Origin: Athalassotoga sp049965695
GTDB taxonomy: Bacteria; Thermotogota; Thermotogae; Mesoaciditogales; Mesoaciditogaceae
Reading direction: 5' to 3'
Length of the DNA stretch: 58,981 bases
NCBI RefSeq assembly: GCF_049965695.1
Contig: NZ_JBMFWB010000013.1
Span: 1 to 58,981, forward strand
The notes under the pieces were generated by a model. It did not search any database, was not told where the DNA came from, and saw nothing but the letters and a program-made list of their open reading frames with translations. Both the position numbers and the translations under genes were made by a program. Numbering within the stretch: the stretch's first letter is position 1; each line of letters opens with the position of its first letter. Positions 17,013 to 24,247 of the stretch are shown here, piece after piece.

Positions 17013-17273
17013 ATGAATATGGAATGGATAAAAATGCTTTTGAACGTTAAAAATTTCATTGAAATAGCGGTTGTGATGGTCGAACATCCGGGCGGCGGAT
17101 CAGAAAAAAAGCAAAGGGCGCTTGAAATAATTCACATTTTGATGAAGGAAAACGACGTACATTTACCGCTACCCGATCAAATAATCGATTTGATCATTGG
17201 TTTTGCAATAGATACCTTTGTAAACTGGGCAAATGAAAATATATGGAAAAAGGGAGGCGAAGAAAATGGATAA
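17013..17273 (+). CDS. Small protein with holin-like (LL-H type) features, uncertain
   Basis: This 86-residue protein is not firmly assigned. It has a hydrophobic N-terminal segment (residues 4-23), a charged centre (GGGSEKKQRALEIIHILMKE) and a second amphipathic helix (IIDLIIGFAIDTFVNWANE) with a lysine/glutamate tail. The pattern recalls phage holins of the LL-H family, though no strong motif proves it. The ribosome site GAGGGGGG lies just before the ATG. Its 3' end overlaps the sigma-like gene by 8 bases, which means the two are translated together. It may be a membrane anchor or a small holin-like protein for that regulator. Confidence 0.5.
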   Translation: MNMEWIKMLLNVKNFIEIAVVMVEHPGGGSEKKQRALEIIHILMKENDVHLPLPDQIIDLIIGFAIDTFVNWANENIWKKGGEENG

Positions 17274-17652
17274 GATGGAAAGAGCCGTAAGAAAACTCGT
17301 GAGCAAATATGCCCATTCTGTTAGAAAATGTGAATTTGAAGATCTTTGCCAAACGATATGGTATCTCGTTATCTCCTCAAAAAAAACTTACGATCCCTCA
17401 AAAGGAAAATCGCCTGAATCTTACGCTTACTACTTTGCAGATATGAAATTAAAAGATCATTTTGGCAGGCGTGTCAATTTGCCGGGAACCAGCGGTGTTT
17501 TTTCTCTTCTGCAATTCAAAGCCGATATGATCGATGATACGGAAAATCTTCCGGATCTTTCACAGGATGAAAACTTCATGGACGATGTGGCTGAAAAGAT
17601 AGAGAATGAAAAAGCAGAATATGCAGATGAAACATTTGAGGCACCTGATTAA
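17266..17652 (+). CDS. Sigma-70 region 2-like protein without region 4
   Basis: The 128-residue protein (from the ATG at 17266) resembles region 2 of sigma-70 factors, the part that binds core polymerase and the -10 element. The match is to the pattern FEDLCQTIWYLVISS, then YDPSKGKSPESYAYYFADMK and DHFGRR. Regions 3 and 4 are absent; instead there is a short linker and an acidic tail (DDTENLPDLSQDENFMDD, EAPD). The open frame begins at 17233, but AGGGAGGCGAAGAAA just before 17266 fixes the later start. A split sigma such as Bacillus SigO-RsoA is a possible parallel, since DUF1659, DUF2922 and YvrJ proteins are associated with such factors. Promoter targets are unknown. Confidence 0.6.
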   Translation: MDKMERAVRKLVSKYAHSVRKCEFEDLCQTIWYLVISSKKTYDPSKGKSPESYAYYFADMKLKDHFGRRVNLPGTSGVFSLLQFKADMIDDTENLPDLSQDENFMDDVAEKIENEKAEYADETFEAPD

Positions 17653-17663
17653 GGTGCCTTTTT
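17639..17663 (+). terminator. Terminator overlapping the sigma-like gene stop
   Basis: GGCACC (17640-17645), a seven-base loop containing the TAA stop, and GGTGCC (17653-17658) are followed by TTTTT. The stem begins inside the coding end, so it works as a compact rho-independent terminator. Confidence 0.75.
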
Positions 17664-17672
17664 GTGTGTCGA

Positions 17673-17820
17673 CCACCTCACGGCATCATGCTCTCCACCG
17701 GCTCTTTGCTTCTCTGTTCACTGATCACGCGTTACCCGTCACCGTTTTTTTCCACGCGCTACCGGCTACCCGCCACATGCTGTTTTGCTGATTACTGATT
17801 ACGCGTCACGCGTTACCGTT
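17673..17820 (-). repeat. Intergenic mosaic repeat, copy C (internal modules only)
   Basis: Read on the minus strand this segment contains GGTAACGCGTGACGCG, CGTAATCAGTAATCAG, GGCGGGTAGCCGGTAGC, then ACGGTGACGGGTAACGCGTG followed by ATCAGT, and GATGCCGTGAGGTGG. The last two modules match copy A (about 1405-1435 and 1488-1505) with few changes. The GTATAC-type ends are not evident, so this is probably a truncated or rearranged copy. It fills the gap between the sigma-like gene terminator and the tRNA promoter. Confidence 0.75.
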
Positions 17821-17830
17821 CATAATTGAT

Positions 17831-17858
17831 TTGACAAAATAAAGATATGTGATATAAT
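17831..17858 (+). promoter_or_regulatory. Consensus promoter of tRNA-Lys / infC operon
   Basis: TTGACA (17831-17836), 16 bases and TATAAT (17853-17858) lie 29 bases before the tRNA. The -10 context ATATGTGATATAAT is shared with the pepP-type promoter at 22169. No other promoter is visible between the tRNA and infC, so this one probably serves the whole unit. Confidence 0.8.
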
Positions 17859-17887
17859 ACTTTCTGGTAAAATTAGATAAAGCCTAA

Positions 17888-17963
17888 GGGCCATTAGCTC
17901 AGCTGGTAGAGCAACTGACTCTTAATCAGTAGGCCGCAGGTTCGAATCCTGTATGGCCCACCA
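17888..17963 (+). tRNA. tRNA-Lys(CTT)
   Basis: The 76-base gene folds as a full cloverleaf: acceptor stem GGGCCAT with ATGGCCC, D-loop AGCTCAGCTGGTAGAGC, anticodon stem around ACTCTTAAT with anticodon CTT, T arm GCAGGTTCGAATCCTGT, and an encoded CCA end. It precedes the infC leader by a few bases without an intervening terminator, so it is likely to be processed from a joint transcript with the infC-rpmI-rplT mRNA. Confidence 0.97.
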
Positions 17964-18053
17964 GGCGATCCCAAAGGGATCTAAGAAGAAGCCGCCGCTT
18001 CTCACCTTTACCTTAATAAGGGAAGAGGTTGTAAGGGTTTACTGTCTTTAAGA
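17964..18053 (+). ncRNA. Structured leader of the infC-rpmI-rplT operon
   Basis: The 90-odd bases after the tRNA hold GATCCC-AAA-GGGATC, AGAAG-CCGCCG-CTTCT and a CCTTAATAAGG stem, ahead of an attenuator hairpin. Such leaders of this operon are regulated by ribosomal protein L20 in other bacteria. I infer an L20-type leader from position and structure; I have not identified a specific L20 binding mimic. Confidence 0.5.
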
Positions 18054-18085
18054 CGGGTGGCTTTTGTCCACCCGATTTTTAATTT
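18054..18085 (+). terminator. Attenuator hairpin before infC
   Basis: CGGGTGG (18054-18060), a seven-base loop and CCACCCG (18068-18074) are followed by ATTTTTAATTTT. The hairpin lies 23 bases before the infC start codons and has the shape of a rho-independent terminator, so expression of the ribosomal operon is likely attenuated here. Confidence 0.75.
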
Positions 18086-18096
18086 TAGAGGTGATG

Positions 18097-18654
18097 ATAA
18101 TACCGAAAAGTGAATTTTTGAAGAACGAAGAAATACACTATTCATCAGTAAGGTTGATAGGGCCTGACGGTTCTCAACTCGGTATCGTGAAGCGCACCGA
18201 AGCGCTTCAAAAAGCATCGGAATACGGCATGGATCTTGTACTCGTATCTTCGGGATCTAATCCACCTGTGTGCAAGATAATGGATTTTGGTAAGTACATG
18301 TACGAGCAAAGCAAAAAACAAAAGAAATCCAAAAACGTTTCCGATGTGCTTAAGCAGATGAAATTCAGACCCAAAATAGATGAACATGATTACCAAACAA
18401 AACTTTCACACGTGAGAAATTTCATAGAAAGTGGAAACAAAGTGAGAATTACCATAATGTTTCGCGGAAGAGAAATGGCTTTTACCGACAAGGGAAAAGA
18501 AATCCTTGAAAGGATATCGAAAGATCTCGCGGACGTGGCCGAAGTAGATTCTCCACCCTTGCTTGAAGGTCGGGATATGAGAATGGGTCTCAGACCTAAA
18601 AAGGTTAATTACGTCAAGGAGGTTAACGTAAATGAAATCAAAAATGAAGGTTAG
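18097..18654 (+). CDS. infC: Translation initiation factor IF-3, probable AUA start
   Basis: IF-3 binds the 30S subunit and monitors start codon choice. The sequence from residues IPKSEFLKNEEIHYSSVRLIG through QLGIVKRTEAL to KMRF-type C-domain segments (QMKFRPKIDEHDYQTKLSHV, ITIMFRGREMAF) is typical in length and domain order. The start is unusual. The ribosome site GAGG (18088-18091) is followed by GTG ATG ATA ATA. The ATG is only 2 bases past that site, whereas the AUA codons at 18097 and 18100 have spacings of 5 and 8. IF-3 commonly uses rare starts for self-control, so AUA is likely. The longer frame from a TTG at 18064 would run through the attenuator and is rejected. Confidence 0.93.
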   Translation: MIPKSEFLKNEEIHYSSVRLIGPDGSQLGIVKRTEALQKASEYGMDLVLVSSGSNPPVCKIMDFGKYMYEQSKKQKKSKNVSDVLKQMKFRPKIDEHDYQTKLSHVRNFIESGNKVRITIMFRGREMAFTDKGKEILERISKDLADVAEVDSPPLLEGRDMRMGLRPKKVNYVKEVNVNEIKNEG

Positions 18655-18829
18655 GAAGAGTGCGGCAAAAAGATATCATGTAACCGGATCTGATAAGATA
18701 ATGCGTGAATCTGCAAAAAGAAATCACAAAAATTATCACAAATCCGCCGCCCAGGAAAGAAGACTCGATGTCAACAAAGAAGTTTCCAAAAGTGATAAAA
18801 AAAGAGCAAGAAGAACTCTTGGCATTTGA
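18632..18829 (+). CDS. rpmI: Ribosomal protein L35
   Basis: L35 is a small basic 50S subunit protein. The 65-residue product has the family pattern KMKVRKSAAKRYHVTGSDKI and a lysine/arginine-rich tail ending KKRARRTLGI. AAGGAGG stands 9 bases before the ATG. The gene overlaps infC by 23 bases, so its translation is probably coupled to infC, as the infC-rpmI-rplT order predicts. Confidence 0.96.
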   Translation: MKSKMKVRKSAAKRYHVTGSDKIMRESAKRNHKNYHKSAAQERRLDVNKEVSKSDKKRARRTLGI

Positions 18830-18847
18830 TCAAAGGAGATGTGAATT

Positions 18848-19213
18848 ATGCGTGTTAAAAGAGGTATAACCAAAAGGCAACGACACAACAAAGTACTTAA
18901 TGCCGTCAAAGGTCATCTTGGTGCAAGAAGAAGACATTACAGATATGCCAAAGAGGCTGTAACGAAATCCGGTATAAATGCTTACATAGGCAGAAAACAA
19001 AAAAAGCGTTCGATGAGATCTTTGTGGATAACAAGAATAAACATCGCCGCAAGGGATTCAGGAATTAAATACAGTGATTTTATGCATGGACTTGATCTCG
19101 CAGGCGTAAACGTTAACAGAAAGATCCTCGCTCAACTTGCGGTTGAAGATATGGATGCTTTCAATTCTTACGTTGAGATAGCAAAAAAACATCTTGTAAA
19201 CAACGTTCAGTAA
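18848..19213 (+). CDS. rplT: Ribosomal protein L20
   Basis: L20 binds 23S rRNA early in 50S assembly and often represses its own operon through the leader. The 121-residue protein has the basic N-terminal tail RVKRGITKRQRHNKVLNAVKG and the conserved LWITRINIAARDSGIKYSDF helix pair. It closes the infC-rpmI-rplT unit. The pyruvate phosphate dikinase gene follows after 22 bases with its own GGAGG site and no terminator between them. Confidence 0.97.
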   Translation: MRVKRGITKRQRHNKVLNAVKGHLGARRRHYRYAKEAVTKSGINAYIGRKQKKRSMRSLWITRINIAARDSGIKYSDFMHGLDLAGVNVNRKILAQLAVEDMDAFNSYVEIAKKHLVNNVQ

Positions 19214-19235
19214 GATCATTTAACGGAGGTGTATG

Positions 19236-21911
19236 ATGGCTAAGAAATACGTTTATTTCTTCGGAAATGGTACCGCAGAAGGCGGTGCCGACATGAAAGA
19301 CACGCTCGGCGGAAAAGGTGCAAATCTTGCCGAGATGGTCAAAATAGGTATATCCGTTCCCGCTGGCTTCACGATAAGCGCTGAAATATGCGATTATTAT
19401 TACAAAAATTCAAAAACATATCCAAAAGAATTAAAAAACGAAGTCGAATCAAATCTAAAAGCACTTGAAAAGGCCACAGGAAAAAAATTCGGAGACTCAA
19501 AGAATCCTCTTCTCGTTTCCGTTAGATCCGGAGCAGCCGTTTCGATGCCGGGCATGATGGATACGATACTCAATCTCGGTCTTAACGATCAAACGGTCAT
19601 TGGCCTTGCAAAATTGACGTCCAACGAAAGATTTGCCTACGATTCTTACAGAAGATTCATACAGATGTTTGGCGATGTGGCACTGGGTATAGAACACAAC
19701 AAATTTGAAAAAGAGATCGAAGCCATAAAAGCAAAACGAGGCATAAAACTTGATACCGAAATGAAAACGGAAGAACTGAAACAACTTGTCGAGAACTACA
19801 AAAAATTGTACGTAAAAGAAGGAAAAGAATTCCCGCAAGATCCCGTTAAACAACTCTGGATAGCCATAGATGCGGTTTTCGGTTCATGGATGAACAAAAG
19901 AGCGATAGATTACAGAAGAATAAACAAAATACCTGAAGGTTCGATGCTTGGGACTGCCGTCAGTGTTGTTTCGATGGTCTTTGGAAATATGGGTGACGAC
20001 AGCGGAACAGGAGTCGCATTTACAAGAGATCCGTCTACCGGAGAGAAAAGAAGGTACGGAGAATTTCTCAGAAATGCCCAGGGTGAAGACGTCGTTGCCG
20101 GTATAAGAACTCCTGAAGATCTCGAAGGGCTCAAAAAGGTTTCCAAAGAAGCCTACGACGAACTTTACAGGATATTCGATATACTTGAAAAACATTACAA
20201 AGACATGCAGGACGTTGAATTTACAGTTGAGCACGGTAAACTTTACATGCTTCAGACAAGGAGCGCAAAAAGAACTCCGCGTGCCGCGGTAAAAGTTGCA
20301 GTTGATATGGTTAACGAAAAGTTGATAGACAAGAAAACTGCCATCATGCGTGTTACCACGGATCAGGTCGATCAACTTTTACATCCCATGTTTGATATGA
20401 ACGAAAAGAAAAAGGCAATTTCAGAGAAGCGCATGATCACAACCGGACTTGCCGCTTCGCCAGGCGCCGCAACCGGTAAGGTCGTTTTTGATGCTGATAA
20501 GGCTGCGAACCTTGGAAAGAAAGAACCTGTTATTCTTGTTAGGCCAGAAACCTCTGCCGAAGACGTTGCAGGTATGGCCGGCGCCGAAGGCATTCTTACC
20601 GCAAGAGGCGGTAGAACATCCCATGCCGCCGTTGTGGCAAGAGGCATGGGTAAATGTGCCGTTGTCGGTGCGGAGGCAATAAGCGTAGACGACGATCGCA
20701 AGATGTTTACCGTCAACAGCACCACGGTCAGAGAAGGAGACTGGTTATCGATAGACGGATCAACCGGAGAAGTTTTTTTGGGTCAGATAAAAACCATAAA
20801 ACCCGAAGGACTTGAAGGAGACCTCGCAACGTTGCTCAAATGGGCAGATCAGATCAGAAGACTTGGTGTTAGAACAAACGCAAACACACCAACGGATGCT
20901 AAAGTCGCGAGAGGTTTTGGTGCTGAAGGTATAGGACTCTGCAGAACAGAACGTATGTTTTTTGCCAATGACAGAATACCTGCAGTCAGACAGATGATCT
21001 TCTCCAACACCACCGAACAAAGAGAAAGAGCACTTGACAAAATAATGCCGATGCAAAAAGAAGATTTCAAATCAATTTTCAGAGAAATGGATGGAAAGCC
21101 CGTCACAATAAGACTTATAGATCCACCCTTGCACGAATTTTTACCGCAAGACGAAGAAACGTTAAGGCAATTGGCGAAAGATATGGGGTTAAGTTATGAA
21201 CAGATCTCGGAAAGGGCAGCCGCTTTGAAAGAATTCAATCCGATGCTTGGCCACAGAGGTTGCAGACTTGAAATAACTTACCCTGAAATACCAACGATGC
21301 AGGTCAAAGCCATAATTCAAGCGGCGATCGAACTCATAAAAGAAGAAAAAATAAACGTTATCCCTGAGATAATGGTGCCACTCGTTGGTCACGTAAATGA
21401 ACTCAAGTTTCTTAAAGAAATTATAATAAAAACAGCCGATGAGTTGATCAAAAAAAGCGGAATTAAATTGACTTACCTTGTCGGTACGATGATCGAGATA
21501 CCAAGGGCAGCGGTTACCGCAGATCAAATTGCCAAAGAGGCGCATTTCTTCTCATTTGGAACCAATGATCTTACACAAACAACTTTCGGATACAGCCGTG
21601 ATGACAGCGGTAAATTTTTGAACGACTATCTTGAAAAGGGCATAATCCCCGTTGATCCGTTCAAGACGCTTGACAAAGACGGAGTCGGAGAACTTGTAAA
21701 GATAGGGACGAAAAAAGGAAAGAAGTCAAATCCAAAATTGGAAGTCGGAATATGCGGTGAACACGGTGGCGATCCTGATTCGATAAGAATCGTCGATGAA
21801 ATAGGAATTGATTACGTGAGTTGTTCTCCTTACAGGGTACCAATTGCAAGACTTGCCGCAGCCCAGTCAACGCTGGAATTAAAAGCAAAAAGATCCAAGA
21901 AGAGCAAATGA
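19236..21911 (+). CDS. ppdK: Pyruvate, phosphate dikinase
   Basis: PPDK interconverts pyruvate, ATP and phosphate with PEP, AMP and pyrophosphate, and in Thermotogota may run toward pyruvate or PEP. The roughly 890-residue protein has the full set of domains: the ATP-grasp N-terminus (GGKGANLAEM, SVRSGAAVSMPGMMDT), the phosphohistidine swivel domain (GGRTSHAAVVARGMGK) and the TIM-barrel PEP/pyruvate domain (EGIGLCRTERMFF, GTNDLTQ, GICGEHGGDP). The ATG at 19236 is preferred over 19233 since GGAGG then has 6 bases of spacing. A terminator-like hairpin follows. It is probably the last gene of the ribosomal transcript or has read-through from it. Confidence 0.97.
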   Translation: MAKKYVYFFGNGTAEGGADMKDTLGGKGANLAEMVKIGISVPAGFTISAEICDYYYKNSKTYPKELKNEVESNLKALEKATGKKFGDSKNPLLVSVRSGAAVSMPGMMDTILNLGLNDQTVIGLAKLTSNERFAYDSYRRFIQMFGDVALGIEHNKFEKEIEAIKAKRGIKLDTEMKTEELKQLVENYKKLYVKEGKEFPQDPVKQLWIAIDAVFGSWMNKRAIDYRRINKIPEGSMLGTAVSVVSMVFGNMGDDSGTGVAFTRDPSTGEKRRYGEFLRNAQGEDVVAGIRTPEDLEGLKKVSKEAYDELYRIFDILEKHYKDMQDVEFTVEHGKLYMLQTRSAKRTPRAAVKVAVDMVNEKLIDKKTAIMRVTTDQVDQLLHPMFDMNEKKKAISEKRMITTGLAASPGAATGKVVFDADKAANLGKKEPVILVRPETSAEDVAGMAGAEGILTARGGRTSHAAVVARGMGKCAVVGAEAISVDDDRKMFTVNSTTVREGDWLSIDGSTGEVFLGQIKTIKPEGLEGDLATLLKWADQIRRLGVRTNANTPTDAKVARGFGAEGIGLCRTERMFFANDRIPAVRQMIFSNTTEQRERALDKIMPMQKEDFKSIFREMDGKPVTIRLIDPPLHEFLPQDEETLRQLAKDMGLSYEQISERAAALKEFNPMLGHRGCRLEITYPEIPTMQVKAIIQAAIELIKEEKINVIPEIMVPLVGHVNELKFLKEIIIKTADELIKKSGIKLTYLVGTMIEIPRAAVTADQIAKEAHFFSFGTNDLTQTTFGYSRDDSGKFLNDYLEKGIIPVDPFKTLDKDGVGELVKIGTKKGKKSNPKLEVGICGEHGGDPDSIRIVDEIGIDYVSCSPYRVPIARLAAAQSTLELKAKRSKKSK

Positions 21912-21916
21912 AAAAG

Positions 21917-21945
21917 AGGGGCACTTTAAGGTGCCCTTCATTTTC
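21917..21945 (+). terminator. Hairpin after ppdK
   Basis: GGGCAC, a six-base loop and GTGCCC are followed by TTCATTTT. The U-run is interrupted, so termination may be partial and the ferredoxin gene 15 bases further on may get some read-through. Confidence 0.6.
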
Positions 21946-21959
21946 TGTGAGGAGGCAGT

Positions 21960-22181
21960 ATGGCTAAAAAAAACTTTGAAATTAACATAGATTTCAAACT
22001 TTGTAAGTCATGTGGCATATGTTACTGGATATGTCCAACGCATGCGATAGTAAAGGGCGAACTCGAAGCACCGAAAATTGAAAGCAACGATAAATGCATA
22101 GGTTGTATGCAATGCGCCAACCTTTGTCCGGATTTTGCCATAAACATCGTTGAATCAGAGAGTGCTAATTTACCCTCCTGA
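21960..22181 (+). CDS. 2[4Fe-4S] ferredoxin, delta-subunit-like
   Basis: This 73-residue protein has two clusters in the order CKSCGICYWICP and CIGCMQCANLCP, the classic eight-cysteine pattern. The N-terminal extension (NFEINIDFK) and the CYWICP cluster resemble the delta subunits of 2-oxoacid:ferredoxin oxidoreductases (PorD/KorD). The korAB pair at 46423 has no delta subunit beside it, so this gene could supply it, although a free electron carrier is equally possible. It follows ppdK after a hairpin and ends inside the promoter region of the peptidase gene. GAGGAGGC is the ribosome site. Confidence 0.85.
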   Translation: MAKKNFEINIDFKLCKSCGICYWICPTHAIVKGELEAPKIESNDKCIGCMQCANLCPDFAINIVESESANLPS

Positions 22182-22196
22182 AATATGTGATATAAT
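22169..22196 (+). promoter_or_regulatory. Putative promoter of the pepP-efp-nusB run
   Basis: TTTACC (22169-22174), 16 bases and TATAAT (22191-22196) lie 27 bases before the peptidase start, overlapping the end of the ferredoxin gene. The ATATGTGATATAAT context equals that at the tRNA-Lys promoter. It is the only clear promoter before the long run that follows. Confidence 0.6.
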
Positions 22197-22222
22197 TTAA
22201 AAATGATTGGAGGAGGATTCAA

Positions 22223-23290
22223 GTGCCTATTAATGAGAGAAGTTCAAAACTTTACCGCAAACTTAAAGATAAAGGGATAGATTATTTTCTTTCCATAACC
22301 TCTGAAGGGTCAAACACGACGGTGAGATATTTAAGCGGATTCACAGGAGACACCGGTTGTGTGATAGTTGGAGAGAAAGAAAGATATTTGCTTGTTGATT
22401 CAAGATTTTACACGCAGGCCGCCCAGGAATCGGACTTTGAAATGGTCAAAGTTGAAAATTCTTCTTTGACCGAAAAGGCTTTGGAAATTCTGAAGGGGAA
22501 AACCGTCGGGATAGAAGGCACTAAGTTTTTTTATTCGTGGTATACGGATGTGTCAAATGATCTGAAACTCCAGAATGTCGAAGAAGATCTTTACGCCATT
22601 CGAGCGGTAAAAGATCGAGAAGAAGTTGACAAGATAAAAAGAGCCATAGAAGTTGCACAGAATGCCCTTAAAAAAACTCTCGAGAAATTTCATGTTGGTA
22701 TGACGGAAAGGGAATTTTCTTCGTTACTCGGCTACGAGATGGAAATGCATGGTGCACAAAAGCCTTCTTTTGAGACGATTGTGGCCTCTGGATACAGAGG
22801 TGCCCTTCCGCATGGTCTTGCGTCGGATAAAAAGATGGAAAAAGGAGAGATGGTCGTCGTTGATTTCGGTGCACTCGTGGATGGATATTGCAGCGATATA
22901 ACAAGGACTTTTGGGATAGGAAAAGTGCCCCAAAAAGCTTTAGACGCCTATTTAGCAGTGCTTGGCGCTCAACTTAAAGCGATAGAAAGCGCAAAATCAG
23001 GAATGACTGGTAAAGAAATAGACGGTGTTGCACGTGATTTTCTCAAAGAAAAGCAACTTGATGGGTATTTCGGCCACGGTCTTGGCCATGGTCTCGGAAT
23101 GGACGTTCATGAATCTCCATTTCTTAACAAAAGATATGATAAGCCCATAAATGATATGGCAGTTGTAACTTTTGAGCCCGGTGTTTACATTCCGGGTGAA
23201 TTTGGCATAAGAGTAGAAGATGACGTTTTGCTTACCGAAAACGGACATGAAGTTTTATCTAACTTCAAAAAAGAATTTACAGTTATATAA
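22223..23290 (+). CDS. M24 family Xaa-Pro aminopeptidase-type peptidase
   Basis: The 355-residue protein is a two-metal M24 aminopeptidase of the PepP/PepQ type, releasing residues next to proline. A creatinase-like N-terminal domain (residues 1-125) precedes the catalytic fold. The metal ligands appear in VVVDFGALVDGYCSDITR, in GHGLGHGLGMDVHE and in VTFEPGVYIPGEFGIRVEDD. Start codon is GTG, with GGAGGAGG nearby. efp follows closely, an arrangement common in many bacteria, which supports the assignment. Whether it acts on dipeptides or longer peptides cannot be told. Confidence 0.9.
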   Translation: MPINERSSKLYRKLKDKGIDYFLSITSEGSNTTVRYLSGFTGDTGCVIVGEKERYLLVDSRFYTQAAQESDFEMVKVENSSLTEKALEILKGKTVGIEGTKFFYSWYTDVSNDLKLQNVEEDLYAIRAVKDREEVDKIKRAIEVAQNALKKTLEKFHVGMTEREFSSLLGYEMEMHGAQKPSFETIVASGYRGALPHGLASDKKMEKGEMVVVDFGALVDGYCSDITRTFGIGKVPQKALDAYLAVLGAQLKAIESAKSGMTGKEIDGVARDFLKEKQLDGYFGHGLGHGLGMDVHESPFLNKRYDKPINDMAVVTFEPGVYIPGEFGIRVEDDVLLTENGHEVLSNFKKEFTVI

Positions 23291-23304
23291 GGGAGGTTGT
23301 GCCT

Positions 23305-23865
23305 TTGATCGACGTAACGGATCTTAGAAAAGGAATGCATGTGATTATAGACGGAAAGATTTACACCGTTGTGGATTTTGAAATGCACAAAATGGGGAGA
23401 GGCCATAGCGCCGTTGTAAGAACACGCATAAAGGATGTGCTTACAGGTCTTGTGCAGGATAAAACCTTCAAAAGTGGAGACCAAATTGAGGAAGCGACTT
23501 TAACTTTGAAGGCATCCCAATATCTCTACAAGGATGATAATTTTGCCTATTTCATGGCAAACGATAACTACGAACAGTATTCTCTTCCGCTTGCGGATCT
23601 CGAAGATGAAATAAAATACATGAAAGAAAATATGGAACTGAATTTGCTTTTTCACGATGAAAACGTCATAGGAGTGCTCTTACCAACGACTGTTGTGCTC
23701 GAGATTGTCGAAACAGATCCTGGCTTTAAAGGCGATACGGTTGCCGGTAGCGGTAAACCCGCTATTCTTGAGACGGGTTTGAAGATCAACATACCTTTTT
23801 TCGTTAACAAAGGAGAAAAGGTAAAAATTGATACAAGGACAGGTGATTACATTGAGCGAGCATGA
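23305..23865 (+). CDS. efp: Elongation factor P
   Basis: EF-P rescues ribosomes stalled at polyproline. The protein has the three barrel domains of the family, with VDFEMHKMGRGHSAVVRTR in domain I and the C-terminal motif RTGDYIERA. The loop tip that carries the modified residue reads GRGH, with Arg rather than the Lys of the E. coli type; no modifying gene (EarP or others) is visible in this window. The TTG at 23305 is chosen because GGGAGG then has 8 bases of spacing, versus 2 for the GTG at 23299, and the result starts MIDVTDLRKGM as EF-P proteins do. Confidence 0.94.
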   Translation: MIDVTDLRKGMHVIIDGKIYTVVDFEMHKMGRGHSAVVRTRIKDVLTGLVQDKTFKSGDQIEEATLTLKASQYLYKDDNFAYFMANDNYEQYSLPLADLEDEIKYMKENMELNLLFHDENVIGVLLPTTVVLEIVETDPGFKGDTVAGSGKPAILETGLKINIPFFVNKGEKVKIDTRTGDYIERA

Positions 23866-24244
23866 AAACGTTAATAATCAGTCAAACAGAGGGAAAATAG
23901 AGATATCGGATCAGGTTATAAGCAATGTGGTTATATTGACACTTGCAAAGCAGGAAGGAAAAGAAATAACTCAAAAGTCAAGAGACTACAAATATTACAG
24001 AAAGCAAGTGACGATAGACAGACCTGACGACAACAGTGTTTCCATATCCGTCAAAATCAGAATCAAATATGGAGAAAAAATAACCGATGTCACTTCACAG
24101 ATTCAGCAGGCGATAAAGAGAGAGGTCGAAAGCATAACAGGCTTGAAGGTCGTCAGCGTCAACGTTTACGTTGAAGATGTCTTATCGGTCAAAGGAAAGG
24201 AATCTTCAGAAGAGATCGACGAGAAAGAGGAAAACAAAAAGTAA
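23843..24244 (+). CDS. Asp23/Gls24 family protein (first copy)
   Basis: This protein belongs to the Asp23/Gls24 (DUF322) family, small proteins linked to envelope stress and to the nusB region in Firmicutes. The segment IEISDQVISNVVILTLAKQEG is the family start; a long beta-rich part with ISVKIRIKYGEKITDV and a helix IQQAIKREVESITGLKVVSVNVYVEDV follows, and the tail is highly charged. The start is uncertain among a TTG at 23828, a GTG at 23843 and a TTG at 23852; all overlap efp. It stands just before nusB-fhs. Its exact role is unknown. Confidence 0.8.
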   Translation: MITLSEHENVNNQSNRGKIEISDQVISNVVILTLAKQEGKEITQKSRDYKYYRKQVTIDRPDDNSVSISVKIRIKYGEKITDVTSQIQQAIKREVESITGLKVVSVNVYVEDVLSVKGKESSEEIDEKEENKK

Positions 24245-24247
24245 GGC

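Noticed and set aside
17606..17791. Open frame running from the sigma-like gene end into repeat C
   Set aside because: It overlaps the sigma-like coding end, the terminator and the repeat in another frame and has no ribosome site.
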